Below, piece by piece: positions 1-10,288 of a DNA stretch of 64,000 nucleotides. Where the stretch lies: assembly GCF_011386835.1 (NCBI RefSeq), contig NC_088795.1, forward strand, positions 118,871,434 through 118,935,433. Direction: 5' to 3'. Position 1 is the first letter of the stretch, and each line of letters opens with the position of its first letter. The notes beneath the pieces are model-generated. The model did not search any database, was not told the origin of the DNA, and saw only the letters and a list, made by a program, of their open reading frames with translations. Made by a program: the position numbers and the translations under genes. Origin of the DNA: Chrysemys picta bellii. Taxonomy: Eukaryota; Chordata; Testudines; Emydidae.

Positions 1-1192
1 ATATGCAGCTTGCCTGTGTGCAGCAATGGTCCCCACGCACCTCACGGCACAGTGGTGTGGACATGTTAGCCTGACTGGGACAAGGACTCTCCCATTAAAC
101 CTGTGCAAGCGCATTGCCCAAGTTCTGGCTGAGACTTTTGAAGAGATCACTGAGGCCGATTACCACGATGTGAGAGAGCATATCAACGCCCTATTTCACA
201 TCTAAGCATGCATGCAGCCCTAACAGCCCGCACCGAATAACTTCCTTCCCAAAATAAAAGCCACTTACCGGGAACCTCCTCTGGTGTTTGTCCTTCCCCA
301 AGCACCGACCGCCGCGAATGGCTATCTTCCTCCTGGCTTGAGAACAGCTCCTGGCTGCATGCATCTAGGGATTCCGGGGTATCTTCCTCCGCCTCAGCTC
401 ACTCGCTCCCGCTTTGCTGCTCCTCCTCCTGCCTTGTTGGACTGGGCTCTGAAGTGTCCATGGTGGTACTTGGAGTGGAGGTGGAGTTACCCCCAGTATC
501 GCGTCCAGCTCTTTGTAAAAACGACAGGTCATGGGGGCAGCACCGGAGCAGCTGTTTGCCTCGCGGGCTTTGCGGTAGGCTTTTCGCAGCTCCTTCACTT
601 TAACCCTGCACTGCAGAGCGTCCCGGTCATGGCCCCTTTCCAGCATGTCCCTTGATATCTGCCCGAAGGTATCGTAATTCCTACAGCTGGAGCGCAGCTG
701 GGACTGGACAGCTTCCTCCCCCCAAACACTGATGAGGTCCAGGACCTCACCATTATTCTATACTGGGGATCACCTGGCGTGTGGAGGCATGGTCACCTGG
801 AAAGATTTGCTGAGAGTACTCCACGCCTGGCTGAGCAAACAAGAAGAGGATTTTCAAAACTCCCAGAGAATTTAAAGGGCGGGTCTGACGATTGGTCACC
901 TGAGGGCAGGGCAGTAGAGTTCAAACTGATGACCAGAGTGGCTAGAACAGGCATTGTGGGACACTTCTGGAGGCCAATCAGAGCACATTAACAGACCAGG
1001 GTGTCCATACTGGTGCTGCGGCGCTCCAACGGGGGCGCATCAAACCTTATTCCACTCGCCGAGGTGGAGTACCAGGAGCGCTTTAGCCGTAGAGTCAGAG
1101 CGCTCTACCTGCCTTGCGAGTGTGGACGCGTCGTGAGTTAGAGCGCACTGGGCTGCTTTAATGCGCTCTAACTCGCAAGTGTAGCCATGCCC
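1..1192 (-). mobile_element. PIF/Harbinger DNA transposon, 5' part, cut by window edge
   Basis: The right end reads, on the minus strand, GGGCATGGCTACACTTGCGA, and the next 150 bases match, in opposite orientation, the left part of the element at 46741-47967 (shared stretch AGGCAGGTAGAGCGCTCTGA). Inside lies a Myb/SANT-like coding remnant on the minus strand, as in PIF/Harbinger elements that carry a separate DNA-binding protein. The left end is outside the window, and no transposase DDE motif is visible in the part present. The right boundary is placed at the end of the terminal repeat; no clear 3-bp target duplication can be seen on one side alone. Confidence 0.75.
365..757 (-). pseudogene. 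Harbinger Myb/SANT-like DNA-binding protein, N-terminal domain
   Basis: The open frame runs from just after a TAG at 758-760 to the stop at 365, about 130 codons with no internal stop. It reads VLDLISVWGEEAVQSQLR, then NYDTFGQISRDM, then LQCRVKVKELRKAYRKARE and CRFYKELDAILG. This is the trihelix Myb/SANT-like pattern (conserved W, then C-R-V-K-x-K-x-L, then the FYKELDAILG signature) of the accessory protein of PIF/Harbinger elements, which binds element ends and helps the transposase. The first helix lacks its usual start because of the TAG. The tail after the domain differs from a typical copy, and the C-terminal RRRK region seen at 35.5-35.9 kb is not present. It is a transposon remnant, not a host gene. 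A second, more diverged copy lies at 36474-36967. Confidence 0.8.
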
Positions 1193-3526
1193 AAAGCCTC
1201 TGAAATAAGTGAATACTTTTTCTCCTCCCATGGCTTTTTATGCAGAAGAGGAACTCGGGCTCATGATACATAGCTTGGGACTACATGTAACTTTGACGAG
1301 AATCATACTCATGCAACTTAAGGGAAAACTAGGCCCAGAGCAATTAATTATGTGACACAGATAATTACTTTGAGTAAGGTACAAACAGCGGAAACCAATG
1401 AAACATTAAAAACGAAGATTCTTTTTTCTTGCAGTCAATAAATACAAGCTACCCCTTCCTGTGATCTGGGGAGATCAAATGTGGAAGACAGGTGGTCTTC
1501 GGATTATGAGTTGATTAAAGACCTCAGGAGGGTTGTTGGATTACTGGTTGTGAAGAAATATTAGGATGACAGGTATATTGCTTATCTTTGGGTTTCTCTC
1601 TCTTGGCTACTGTCTATTTCACTGTGTAATCAAACTCCATACATCCTTTCCTCACTAAAAAGCATGCTTATTTGAGGTTTGTTTTTAAACTGAAATAGCA
1701 ATAAAAATGCAGCAAAAATATGCTATGCTCTACAGAATATTTGTTCAAAGTTTGCAATGAGTGGATCTTTAATGGTGTAAAATCTGAATAAGTGAAATAA
1801 AATATGTAATATCTTCTATTATCCTCTGGTAATTATGTGAATGGGCATTTGTCTTCAACTAAGGCAGGAATTGGCCCACAGTACACAGCAAATCAGGTCA
1901 ACAATGACTCCCCATACAGAATTTCATCAGAACCATCACCGACAACTTTATGTGGGAATTACACCTCTCCCTCTAGTGGCTGGTTCACAGGATATGAGTC
2001 CTCTATAGCTACCAGCTAGAGGAGTTACTCCTGTAGTTCAAACAAACAAGGCTCATTCATTTTAGCACTGGAGGCTGTGGGCTGTCTTCAGTGGTGACCT
2101 TTGATGGCAGCTGTTTGTGAAAAAGGCCAGACGTTGCTGGTTCTCACTAAAAAGATCATGTAGCTGAAGACTCTTCAACTCCCTTTTGAACATTTTCAGA
2201 GACGTGCATTACTGTCAGCTACAAGGATGTTGGTTTGCAGGCTTCTGTGGGGTTTCTATACAAATTCAAACACAGAAAGCTTTGTAACTCTGAGTGATGG
2301 TTGCTAGACTGCATAGCAAATCAACACACACCCTAAATAGCAAGGAAAGAAACAGGTATGTCATTCAGCTCTCCATCCATGCTGCACTGATCAGTTCCCT
2401 TGTTCCTCTCTGTCTCAGCTACCTGCATTCCATTACTGACAGCCACTCTCATCCTGAGCAACAAAGAGTCTGCCTTGACTTGCCTCTGTTAATTGGTTAC
2501 TGATTAATACAGAATTGGTGTGGTTTTCATAGTTGCGCTGTACAGTGTTTTGTATTGGAGTGTAAAATTAGTCAGGCGTCAGATTGCATAGAATGTCAGT
2601 TTGCAAATGGTAGCTGAGGGATGTTTTTCTGAATGCTTTGGAAAACATAACGTTAAAAGGTTAATCTATGCTGTTCATTACTGTTCTGAAGTTGGTGGTA
2701 ATTTTTACGTAGAAATTACGGAAGTTTATCAAGAATTTATCAAGAAATTATTGAAGTCTGAAAATGTCTAACCTTGGCAAAACTCAGGTTGTGTGTCTAA
2801 TTTAAAACTTTCAAAAGTGTCCTATGTCCTACATGTTATCAGACTGTGTGTGTGTGTGTGCACGTGAATGTGCACAGACCAGTATGTGTACTTTGGAGTT
2901 TGTGGCAAACAGTCATTTTTTAGCTATAGGAATCCAAAGAAAAATTTGGAATTTTTTTTGCAATACTTCAGAAAGGGAACATTTTTAACCATCACCCATT
3001 AAGTACTTATTTTACTAAAGAAAATCACATACACTCAATTGTCCTCTCAAGAGTTATTGTGCCATTCTGGAGAAAGAATTCAATCATTAAAGTGTGAAAT
3101 GCAGGAATTTTAGTCCTGTTATATGGGCAAATCTCAATGCAACCTGAACTATGGAATCACTAATGAGACCTCTATAATGGCATGTACAATAAAAAAGATC
3201 ATAGAGGAGTTTTTAAACTAAGGGCTGGGGGAAGAAGGTTCAGAAGTGTGGAAGAGCACACAGTTCAGACAAAGACATCCCTCAGGGAAGGATTTATTAA
3301 AAGGATTCTCAATATCCTAGTAAAAAGGAGAGGATAGAAGTTGATAAAGTATAGGTAGGAACTGAAGAGAAACAGTCAAACGAAAAAGTTTCGTTCAATT
3401 ATATCACGTGAAGGCAGACAACTACATATGGACACATTTTATAAGTTCTTTTATTCAAATACTACATCTCAATACTAAGATGGGTGAACTTGAGTTCCTG
3501 GTATTAAATGAGGATATTGATTGTAG
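1193..3526. other. Single-copy-looking intron sequence
   Basis: AT-rich sequence without a recognisable exon, long open frame or terminal repeat. It holds a short (TG)n run near 2846-2860. On the PPP2R2C assignment it is part of intron 1, read on the minus strand. Confidence 0.5.
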
Positions 3527-4440
3527 TGAGGAGGCCTGGCCTCCCTCAGAGGCGGATGCAGAGGGAACGCCACAAGCCACCTGGTGGGCAGAACCAGGAA
3601 GGCCACGCCCCACACGGCAGAAGCAGAGGGGCGGGACAGGAAAAGGAAGTATAAAAGGCCGGCTCAGCAGCTCAGTTGGGAGGCAGCTGCTGAGGAAGAC
3701 AGACGCTTCTTCTGCGCTGCTGGAGCAGGACGCCAAGGAGAACCCCTGCTGCCCCGAGGACCGGCCGAGTTTCTAGAGAGCCCTGCCACTTCTAATGCTG
3801 AGGAGCTGCTACCATTATCCTTGGTGGAGACTGAGGATAACCCCTGGATGCAGGTACACCCGAGGGGGAGAGTAGGAAGGAGCCCAGGGAACCAGACTAC
3901 CACCTGGCTGTGGTATCTCCAGAAACACGGTCAGCATGTTGTGGGTGGATTCCCCACTGACCCAGTGGCAGACCACTCTACCACTGTTAGGGCCCTGGGC
4001 TGGGACACGGTGGAGTTGGGCAGGACTGTGTCCCTGACCCCGGGGGTGGCAGTTCTCCCCCTCCTTAGGATAAAAGGCCTGTGCTCTTCAGTCACCTCTG
4101 CTGGAGCCCCATAGACTGTGTTTGGGACTACAGTTCTGTCTGACTGCAGGCTTCTCTGCCCTACTTAAAAGCTGGTTGTATAAACTGATACAGCTCTGCC
4201 TGACTACAGGCCAGAGCCCTGATTACTGCCCCACCCTGCTTGATGTCTGGGCTTATAATTTAGTACCGCTCTGTTTTAACCACCAGCCAGAGCCCAGACT
4301 GCTTGCAGCCCCTCCCTGCTTGAAGGCTGGGGCCCACTGATTACCGCTTATTCCCCCTTTCTTTGTTTTGAGCGTACTCTAGCAGACCAGACTGCGAGGA
4401 GGCATAGCCTCCCTCAGAGGTGGACACAGAGGAACAGCTA
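3527..4440 (+). mobile_element. LTR-like retroelement unit with internal promoter
   Basis: Two direct repeats flank the unit: about 48 bases at 3527-3575 (GGCCTCCCTCAGAGGCGG core) and a diverged copy at 4393-4440. A GC box (GGGGCGGGAC, near 3629) precedes a TATA box (TATAAAAGG at 3650) and a G/C-rich stretch, which looks like an LTR promoter. The 870-base spacing fits an LTR whose second copy is truncated, or a unit with internal repeats. No protein domain is visible; the open frames here are shadows. The family (Gypsy, DIRS or ERV) cannot be told from the sequence alone. Confidence 0.5.
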
Positions 4441-4680
4441 CGTCTGCTTAGATATAACAGGCATCACAAACAATGATAATCAATGGGGCATGGTAACACT
4501 AGGGTACAAAATATATAGGAATGACAGAATGAGTCTGGGGAGTGGGCTGGTGGGGAAGTGGCATTATATATGAAAGAAAGCATAGAGTCAAATACTTGGC
4601 TTGGATTTAAAAATCTTAAATTAATCAAACTATCATAGAATCTCTATGGATAAAAACTTCCATGCTTGAGTAACAGTATA
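4441..4680 (+). mobile_element. CR1-group LINE, endonuclease-domain 5' fragment
   Basis: This stretch aligns by eye with 56085-56245: both carry ATAGGAATGAC, then GGTGG(G)GAAGTGGCA, GAAAGAAAGCATAGA, and AGAATCTCTATGG followed by TTCCATGCTTGA. At 56 kb the sequence continues into an AP-endonuclease reading frame, so this is the same part of a CR1-group (possibly L3-like) LINE. It stops where the Penelope-like element begins at about 4681. The left boundary is uncertain by some 50 bases. Confidence 0.6.
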
Positions 4681-5975
4681 ACAGTAAAAAGCAACAGAGG
4701 GTCCTGTGGCACCTTTAAGACTAACAGAAGTATTGGGAGCATAAGCTTTCATGGGTAAGAACCTCACTTCTTCAGATGCAAGTAACGGAAATCTCCAGAG
4801 GCAGGTATAAATCAGTATGGAGATAACGAGGTTAGTTAGTTCAATCAGGGAGGGTGAGGTGTTCTGCACCATGATTTCAACAGCTTCCACTACACCATCA
4901 ACGTCAGCCTGGACCAATCTACACGGGAGGTCCACTTCCTAGACACCACCGTACAAATAAGCGATGGCCACATTAACACCACCCTATACCGAAAACCCAC
5001 CGACCGCTACGCCTACCTTCATGCCTCCAGCTTCCACCCCGGTCACACCACACAATCCATCGTCTACAGCCAAGCACTGATGTACAATCGCATCTGCTCC
5101 AACCCCTCAGACAGAGACCAACACCTACAAGATCTTCACCAACCATTCTCAAAACTACGATACCCACACAAGGAAATAAAGAAACAAATCAACAGAGCCA
5201 GACGTGTACCCAGAAGCCTCCTGCTACAAGACAGGCCCAAAAAAGAAACCAACAGAACTCCACTGGCCATCACCTACAGTCCTCAGCTTAAACCTCTCCA
5301 ACGCATCATCAGTGATCTACAACCCATCCTGGACAATGTTCCCGCACTTTCACAGACCTTGGGAGGCAGGCCAGTCCTCGCCCACAGACAACCCGCCAAC
5401 CTTAAGCATATTCTCACCAGCAACCACGCACTGCACCATAACAATTCTAACTCAGGAACCAACCCATGCAACAAACCTCGATGCCAACTCTGCCCACATA
5501 TCTACACCAGCAACACCATCACAGGACCTAACCAGATCAGCTACAACATCACCAGCTCATTCACCTGCATGTCCACCAATGTTATATATGCCATCATATG
5601 CCAGCAATGCCCCTCTGCTATGTACATTGGCCAAACTGGACAGTCACTACGCAAGAGGATAAATGGACACAAGTCCGCTATCAGGAATGGCAATATACAA
5701 AAACCTGTAGGAGAACACTTCAACCTCCCTGGCCACACAATAGCAGATGTAAAGGTAGCCATCTTACAGCAAAAAAACTTCAGGACCAGACTCCAAAGAC
5801 AAACTGCTGAGCTCCAGTTCATTTGCAAATTTGACACCATCAGATCAGGATTAAACAAAGACTGTGAATGGCTATCCAACTACAGAAGCAGTTTCTCCTC
5901 CCTTGGTGTTCACACCTCTACTGCTAGCAAAGCACCTCACCCTCCCTGATTGAACTAACCTAGTTATCTCCATAT
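4681..5975 (+). mobile_element. Penelope-like element (PLE), 5'-truncated with inverted tail
   Basis: The main part (4861-5975) is plus-strand PLE coding sequence for the end of the reverse transcriptase plus a GIY-YIG endonuclease. The preceding 180 bases (4681-4860) are an inverted copy of the element's own 3' end: the reverse complement of 4816-4857 matches 5932-5973 (CACCTCACCCTCCCTGATTG, then TTATCTCCATA). The rest of the inverted part carries the PLE tail motif (CATAAGCTTTCATGGGTAAG). That tail is also found in plus orientation at 27176-27275 and 46246-46378. Tail-inverted, 5'-truncated copies are a known product of PLE retrotransposition. Confidence 0.85.
4858..5949 (+). CDS. PLE reverse transcriptase C-terminus plus GIY-YIG endonuclease
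   Basis: The frame is open for 363 codons from a TGA at 4855-4857 to the stop at 5947-5949; the first ATG that begins a long ORF is at 5080, but the homology starts earlier. From about 4867 it reads HHDFNSFHYTINVSL, then FLDTTVQI and TLYRKPTDRYAYLH, which are the end of the RT fingers/palm and thumb of Penelope-type RTs. The linker has a Cys-rich motif (CNKPRCQLCPH). The endonuclease follows: IYAIICQQC, then MYIGQTGQSLRKRINGHKS with the YIG tyrosine and the downstream arginine, and later AELQF and GLNKD, which can supply the glutamate and asparagine. In full PLEs this protein nicks the target and primes reverse transcription. The RT catalytic YxDD part is missing, so it cannot be autonomous. 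The lack of any stop or frameshift suggests a young insertion. Confidence 0.85.
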   Translation, partial: GVLHHDFNSFHYTINVSLDQSTREVHFLDTTVQISDGHINTTLYRKPTDRYAYLHASSFHPGHTTQSIVYSQALMYNRICSNPSDRDQHLQDLHQPFSKLRYPHKEIKKQINRARRVPRSLLLQDRPKKETNRTPLAITYSPQLKPLQRIISDLQPILDNVPALSQTLGGRPVLAHRQPANLKHILTSNHALHHNNSNSGTNPCNKPRCQLCPHIYTSNTITGPNQISYNITSSFTCMSTNVIYAIICQQCPSAMYIGQTGQSLRKRINGHKSAIRNGNIQKPVGEHFNLPGHTIADVKVAILQQKNFRTRLQRQTAELQFICKFDTIRSGLNKDCEWLSNYRSSFSSLGVHTSTASKAPHPP

Positions 5976-6120
5976 GCTTCCCTCGCCCGCAGACGCCGCC
6001 CCCACAGCTCCCAGTGGCCACTGTTCCTGGCCAATAGGAGCAGCAGAGCTGGCGCTCAGGGCAGGGACAGCAGGCAGAGCCTCTCTGGTTGCCGCTGCGC
6101 TTAGGGGCCGTAGGGACATG

Positions 6121-6797
6121 TCATAGAATCATAGAAGATTAGAATTGGAAGAGACCTTAGGTGGTCATCTAGTCCAACTCCCTGCTCAAAACAGGACCAA
6201 CTCCAACTAAATCATCCCAACCAGGGCTTTATCAAGCCATGCCTTAAAAACCTCTAAGGATTTCCACCACCTTCCTAGGTAACCGATTCCAGTGCTTCAC
6301 CACCCTCCTAGTGAAATAGTTTTTCCTAATATCCAACCTAGACCTTCCCCACTGCAACTTGAGACCATTGCTCCTTGTCCTGTCATCTGCTACCACTGAG
6401 AACAGCCGAGCTCCATCCTTTTCGGAACCCCCCCTTCAGGTAGTTGAAGGCTGCTATCAAATCCTCCCTCACTCTTCTCTTCTGCAGACTAAATAAGCTC
6501 TCTCCAATTTGTCCACATCCTTTCTATAGTGGGGGGCCCAAAACTGGACACAATACTCCAGATATGGCCTCACCAGTGCCAAAAGGAGGGGAATAATCAC
6601 TTCCCTCGATCTGCTGGCAACACTTCTACTAATCCAGCCCAATATGCCGTTAGACTTCTTGGCAACAAGGACACACTGTTGACTTATATCCAGCTTCTCG
6701 TCCACTGTAATCCCCAGGTCCTTTTCTGCAGAACTGCCGCATAGGCAGTTTGTCCCCAACCTGTAGCAGTGCATGGGATTCTTCCATCCTAAGTACA
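6121..6797 (-). mobile_element. CR1 LINE, 5'-truncated, minus strand
   Basis: The left end is the CR1 3' terminus on the minus strand (TCATAGAATCATAGAA) followed by TCTAGTCCAACTCCCTGCTC. The body is the C-terminal part of the CR1 reverse transcriptase. It interrupts a hAT-like element, because the hAT sequence resumes on the right with GCTGCTTCCGGGAGCTG. Confidence 0.9.
6469..6774 (-). pseudogene. CR1 reverse transcriptase, C-terminal remnant
   Basis: The frame reads [20 protein letters not shown], then [35 protein letters not shown] and KDVDKLERA. These match the region after the RT palm in the CR1 copy at 23.1-24.8 kb (there [20 protein letters not shown]). A frameshift ends it at 6469; the following minus-strand sequence still encodes the last CR1 residues in other frames. 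The catalytic FADD motif lies upstream of the truncation, so this is a dead fragment. Confidence 0.85.
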
Positions 6798-6946
6798 GGA
6801 CTCTGCTGCTTCCGGGAGCTGTGTGGAGCTAGGGCAGGCAAGGAGCATGTCTTAGTACCGCTGTGCCGCCGACTGGACTTTTAACAACGCCACAGTTCCT
6901 TTTAGACCGGGCATTCCAGTCGAAAACCGGACACCCGGCAACCCAA

Positions 6947-8867
6947 GTACAGATCCAAAACCTCTGTTGTATAAATAATTCACAAAAACCACTGAACTGC
7001 ATGACACATGTGTTGTGCTGAAGAATTTCATTAAGGTATCCCCCTTGATGTACATTTTTATTAACTGAATTTGCTGTAGTTAAAGTAGCCAAAAATGGCA
7101 TCTTATTATTTGCATCTAAGTTCCAGAAAATAACCTAGGCAATAGTCTATCAGCAGAAACAACCCTGCCAAACAAAATTCTCAGTATTTTAACATGTATC
7201 ATAAACTGGCTTGCCTGCTCTTCACTACTGTAAAAGAAATACACAACTCTGACACGGGATAAACAGTATAGAGAAAATGTCCACTAACGTAAAGATATTT
7301 AGAATCATGGCATTTCCTAAGCACACCCAAATCCCCACAAAGTACAGGATTCTGGGTCAAGGAAAATCTTAAACGCAGCTGGAAGTTACAATGCACTTCA
7401 GCCAAAATATTTTCTTATTTAAAAATAAAAGGCTCCGCAACCAACCCACTGTAATTTTCAGATTACCCTAGACAGTGGAATCACCTACTGTACTATCAAT
7501 TCCCTGCCCCAAAAAACTCTGATATCAATCAGCAAATAACATCTTGGCTTAGAATAAATTCTCTATTCAAATCCTTATTAAAGCGGATGAATTAAGCAGA
7601 GGCAGAGAAATCAAGGATCCAGAAACCACTAATGACGCAGTAATGCAATGTAACTAGTAATGATTGATTATCTTTTTATGACTGCAATAAAAATACTCAG
7701 ATCTTTTTCTACTATAAAATATTCAGTGTTATTTTATCATGTTTCTCATCTTAAATTCATGTAAGGACCATATCTATTATACTCTAAATTCACCATTTAT
7801 GTATAGAATACATTACTGAAATATATTAAGACTTAAGGTCTGTATGGAAAATAAAATATAATGCAAGATATGCCTCCCTTTTCATAATGATGCATATGCT
7901 GAATAAACTGCTCCTGCAGGGAACGATGACAGCTGCTCTACTTGCACTATGTTCTTTAGTTTTACATTATTCAGTACTTTTGAACTGTCAGTTTCAATTA
8001 GAAGAAAATCTACAAAGCTTGCATAGATCAATATTTTATATATGCTTTTTATACATGCAATGTTGACCTCTTGAACTTCAGAATTCATGACAAATATTGG
8101 GGTTTTTTTTTAAATTACTGAAACAAACAAGGGACCTTTTTGTCACTGAGGCACCTGTTGGCAGTTCTGGCAACTGGGAATTTGCACTCCTCACTTACAT
8201 TTTTGTAAGGTTCGTGATTGTGGAACTGGTATAACTTGGTCATTCTAGTGTGTCATGTTCTTATGCTAGATAGTTCCTTTCCTTTGTTTAGTCATCTCCT
8301 TCACTACTTCAGCGTCTCCACACTGTAGATTAACTACGTATTGTACTTTGTGGGATGTATTTGGGTGAGAGACTAACAAGTTCATATTCATATACACAAG
8401 AGAACATTTACCACTTCCAAAAAAAATGTGTACAATTGGTCTGACATGGAATGTATAACCCTGTGTCCAATTTAAATTGGAGTCCAATTCTCCAGTATTG
8501 TGCACCTTGTGTAGTCATTTATGCCTTTGCAAAATGAAAGTAACAAGTGGTGTAGCATTCTAATTTAATAGCATTTTAAACCCACTTTTCACAGGTATAA
8601 ATGAAAATATAAGATAGAAAGCACTGAAGAATCACCCTCCCCACACACCCTAGTATTAATATGTAGGGACACTACTTTCTCCAGCCACCAGCTCCAAAAA
8701 TACAATCCAAGGCCTCAAACATTTCACAACACAGTGCATTTTGAAATGCTCTCTTGTTTATATCAAATGGCCAGTTGCTACACTAGTTCTTAAACAGGCC
8801 GTCTTTCAAGTAACCAACAGCAAATGCATGCTAAGGTCTCTTGCTGATTCTGGTCTAGAGTAAAGAC
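6947..8867. other. Single-copy-looking AT-rich sequence
   Basis: No exon, terminal repeat or protein similarity is recognisable. Open frames are short and have AT-rich, low-information translations. On the gene assignment this is PPP2R2C intron 1. Confidence 0.5.
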
Positions 8868-9105
8868 AATACAATGGGAGTTAGGAAGATCCACATTCCG
8901 ATCCACATTCCAATCCAGAGTCAGGAAATCTAGCGTTGGCTCTGCTGCCACTTCGCCCTGTAGGCTTGGACAGGCCACTGAACAATGGAGTTAACAACAC
9001 TTTTCAGTGCCTCCCAGAAGTGGTATGAAAATTAGGTTAACAGAGTTTTTTGAATATGTAAACTCTACAGTATACGCGACAAGTATTATTACACTGCAAT
9101 ACACT
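8868..9105 (+). repeat. MIR-like SINE
   Basis: The order is SINE-like: GAGTCAGGAAATCTAG, a CTGCTGCCACT segment, CTTGGACAGGCCACT, then a diverged tail with a TGAAAATTAGGTTAA segment. This is the tRNA-derived head and core order of MIR/CORE-SINEs, also seen at 17568 and 19483. It is diverged and boundaries are approximate. Confidence 0.45.
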
Positions 9106-9289
9106 TTGGGCCAGATCCTGCATCCAGTGCCCACATTCACCAAATCCTATGACTAAGGGTTACAGGACTGAGCCTACCACTTGGACGGAATAAACCTTGT
9201 CTACCCAAAATGTTTCAGGGCCGTCCAAAATATTCACTTGATTGGGATTCTGGATGAAAGATTGATTGGATCCACTGCACACAGCACCA

Positions 9290-9640
9290 TCTAAGAACAT
9301 AACAGAGTTCTGGGATAAGGCAAGGTTGACCAGGGTTCACCCCTATTCATTTCTGATGTGAGAGAAAACAGAATACAAGTGATGAATGAGAATTAGTAAG
9401 AACATCCAGAGTTATAATACAAAACTCTTTTTTTAAAAAGGTGTCTAAACCCTCAATCTTCGGGCCATAAAACAATCCCTAATCATTGATAGTTACAAGG
9501 AAACTTTTCCTGTGGACAGGTTAGCCTATCTTTTGTATCTTCCTTTGATGCAACTGGTACTAGACACTCTCAATGGCAGGATAATGGACAAGATAGACCA
9601 CAGGTTCTGATTCCAGTATAGCAATTCCTACACTCCTCTG
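9290..9640 (+). repeat. CR1-group LINE 3' end (old)
   Basis: Sequence such as CTTCGGGCCATAAAACAATC, ACTTTTCCTGTGGACAGG and CAGTATAGCAATTCCTAC follows the order of the 3' untranslated end of a turtle CR1-group LINE whose terminal part reads like (G)GTCTGATCCAGTATGGC. A similar end is seen at 60150-60210. It is diverged, without a coding remnant. Confidence 0.45.
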
Positions 9641-10288
9641 TGTAGCAGAAGGAGAGAGCCTGGAGCACTGGACTTGTGTAAGACCGGAGGCCTGAACCAT
9701 AGTCAGCAAAGTCAGGCTATGCTATGAGCATAAGTCAGGCCCTGTCATAAAGCAGACGCTTGCTTACAAGTTCACTGTCCAGTACATGAACTTGGCAAAA
9801 GCAGAGCTAGCATTGTTAAAACACAGGGACTCCTAAGTAGTACTAGGTACAGAGTATTCATGTAAACACATTCTACAAGATGTGTTATGTTGGTACATCC
9901 CAACATAAACTAATGGCATAAACACAATCCTGAGAGATGTTACAGGAACACACCAACCCTGAGTAAAGACAAGGATAGGAGAACAGAATGATGGATGGAG
10001 ATGTTTTGTTCGAACCAGCAGGTATAAGGTGTTAGGGTTGGTAACTAACCATGTCAGGAGTGTAATAACTAAGTTGTTTATATCAATGTATACAAGAGAG
10101 ATCATAGGAGGGGCACCTTTGTCCAGCCAAGGGGCCAGCAGAAAGTCCCACTGCTGACTGAGCTGAGTCCATTGTCATGGGCATACATGTAGTAGCGTAC
10201 TAGTACTGTGCTTCGTCAGCAATAAACCTGGCAGAGCACCTTCGCCAATGAACCGAGTCTGTGGTCTTTCTGGGTAATACTATCAAGA
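9641..10288 (+). mobile_element. ERV-type solo LTR
   Basis: The block ends with a polyadenylation signal (AATAAA at 10221-10226, in CAGCAATAAACCTGGC) followed by about 60 bases with GTCTGTGGTCTTTCTGGG. This is the R/U5 layout of a retroviral-type LTR. An inner start TGTTAAAACACAGGGACT at 9814 is one candidate 5' end; an outer one is TGTGTAAGACC at 9673. No gag, pol or env sequence flanks it, so it is a solo or fragmentary LTR. Similar LTRs are familiar in turtle genomes, which I recall but could not check. Confidence 0.55.

Larger units (their letters stand above)
5976..6946 (-). mobile_element. hAT-like element, minus strand, split by a CR1
   Basis: Two pieces (5976-6120 and 6798-6946) belong to the same family as 60917-61946. 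The right piece, read on the minus strand, begins GGTTGCCGGGTGTCCGGTTT and continues into AATGCCCGGTC and TTAAAAGTCC, as does the plus-strand copy at 60.9 kb. The left piece carries the CCAATAGGAGC-type segment, the counterpart of CCAATGGGAGC there. The minisatellite that fills the 61-kb copy is absent, so this copy is truncated on its 3' side, where it abuts the PLE tail. Confidence 0.6.

Noticed and set aside
3584..4114. 176-codon plus-strand frame
   Set aside because: Lies in the LTR-like unit with frames open in several registers; no gag, pol or other motif is recognisable.
5204..5662. 152-codon plus-strand frame inside the PLE
   Set aside because: It is an alternative frame of the RT/GIY-YIG gene, which has clear protein similarity in its own frame.
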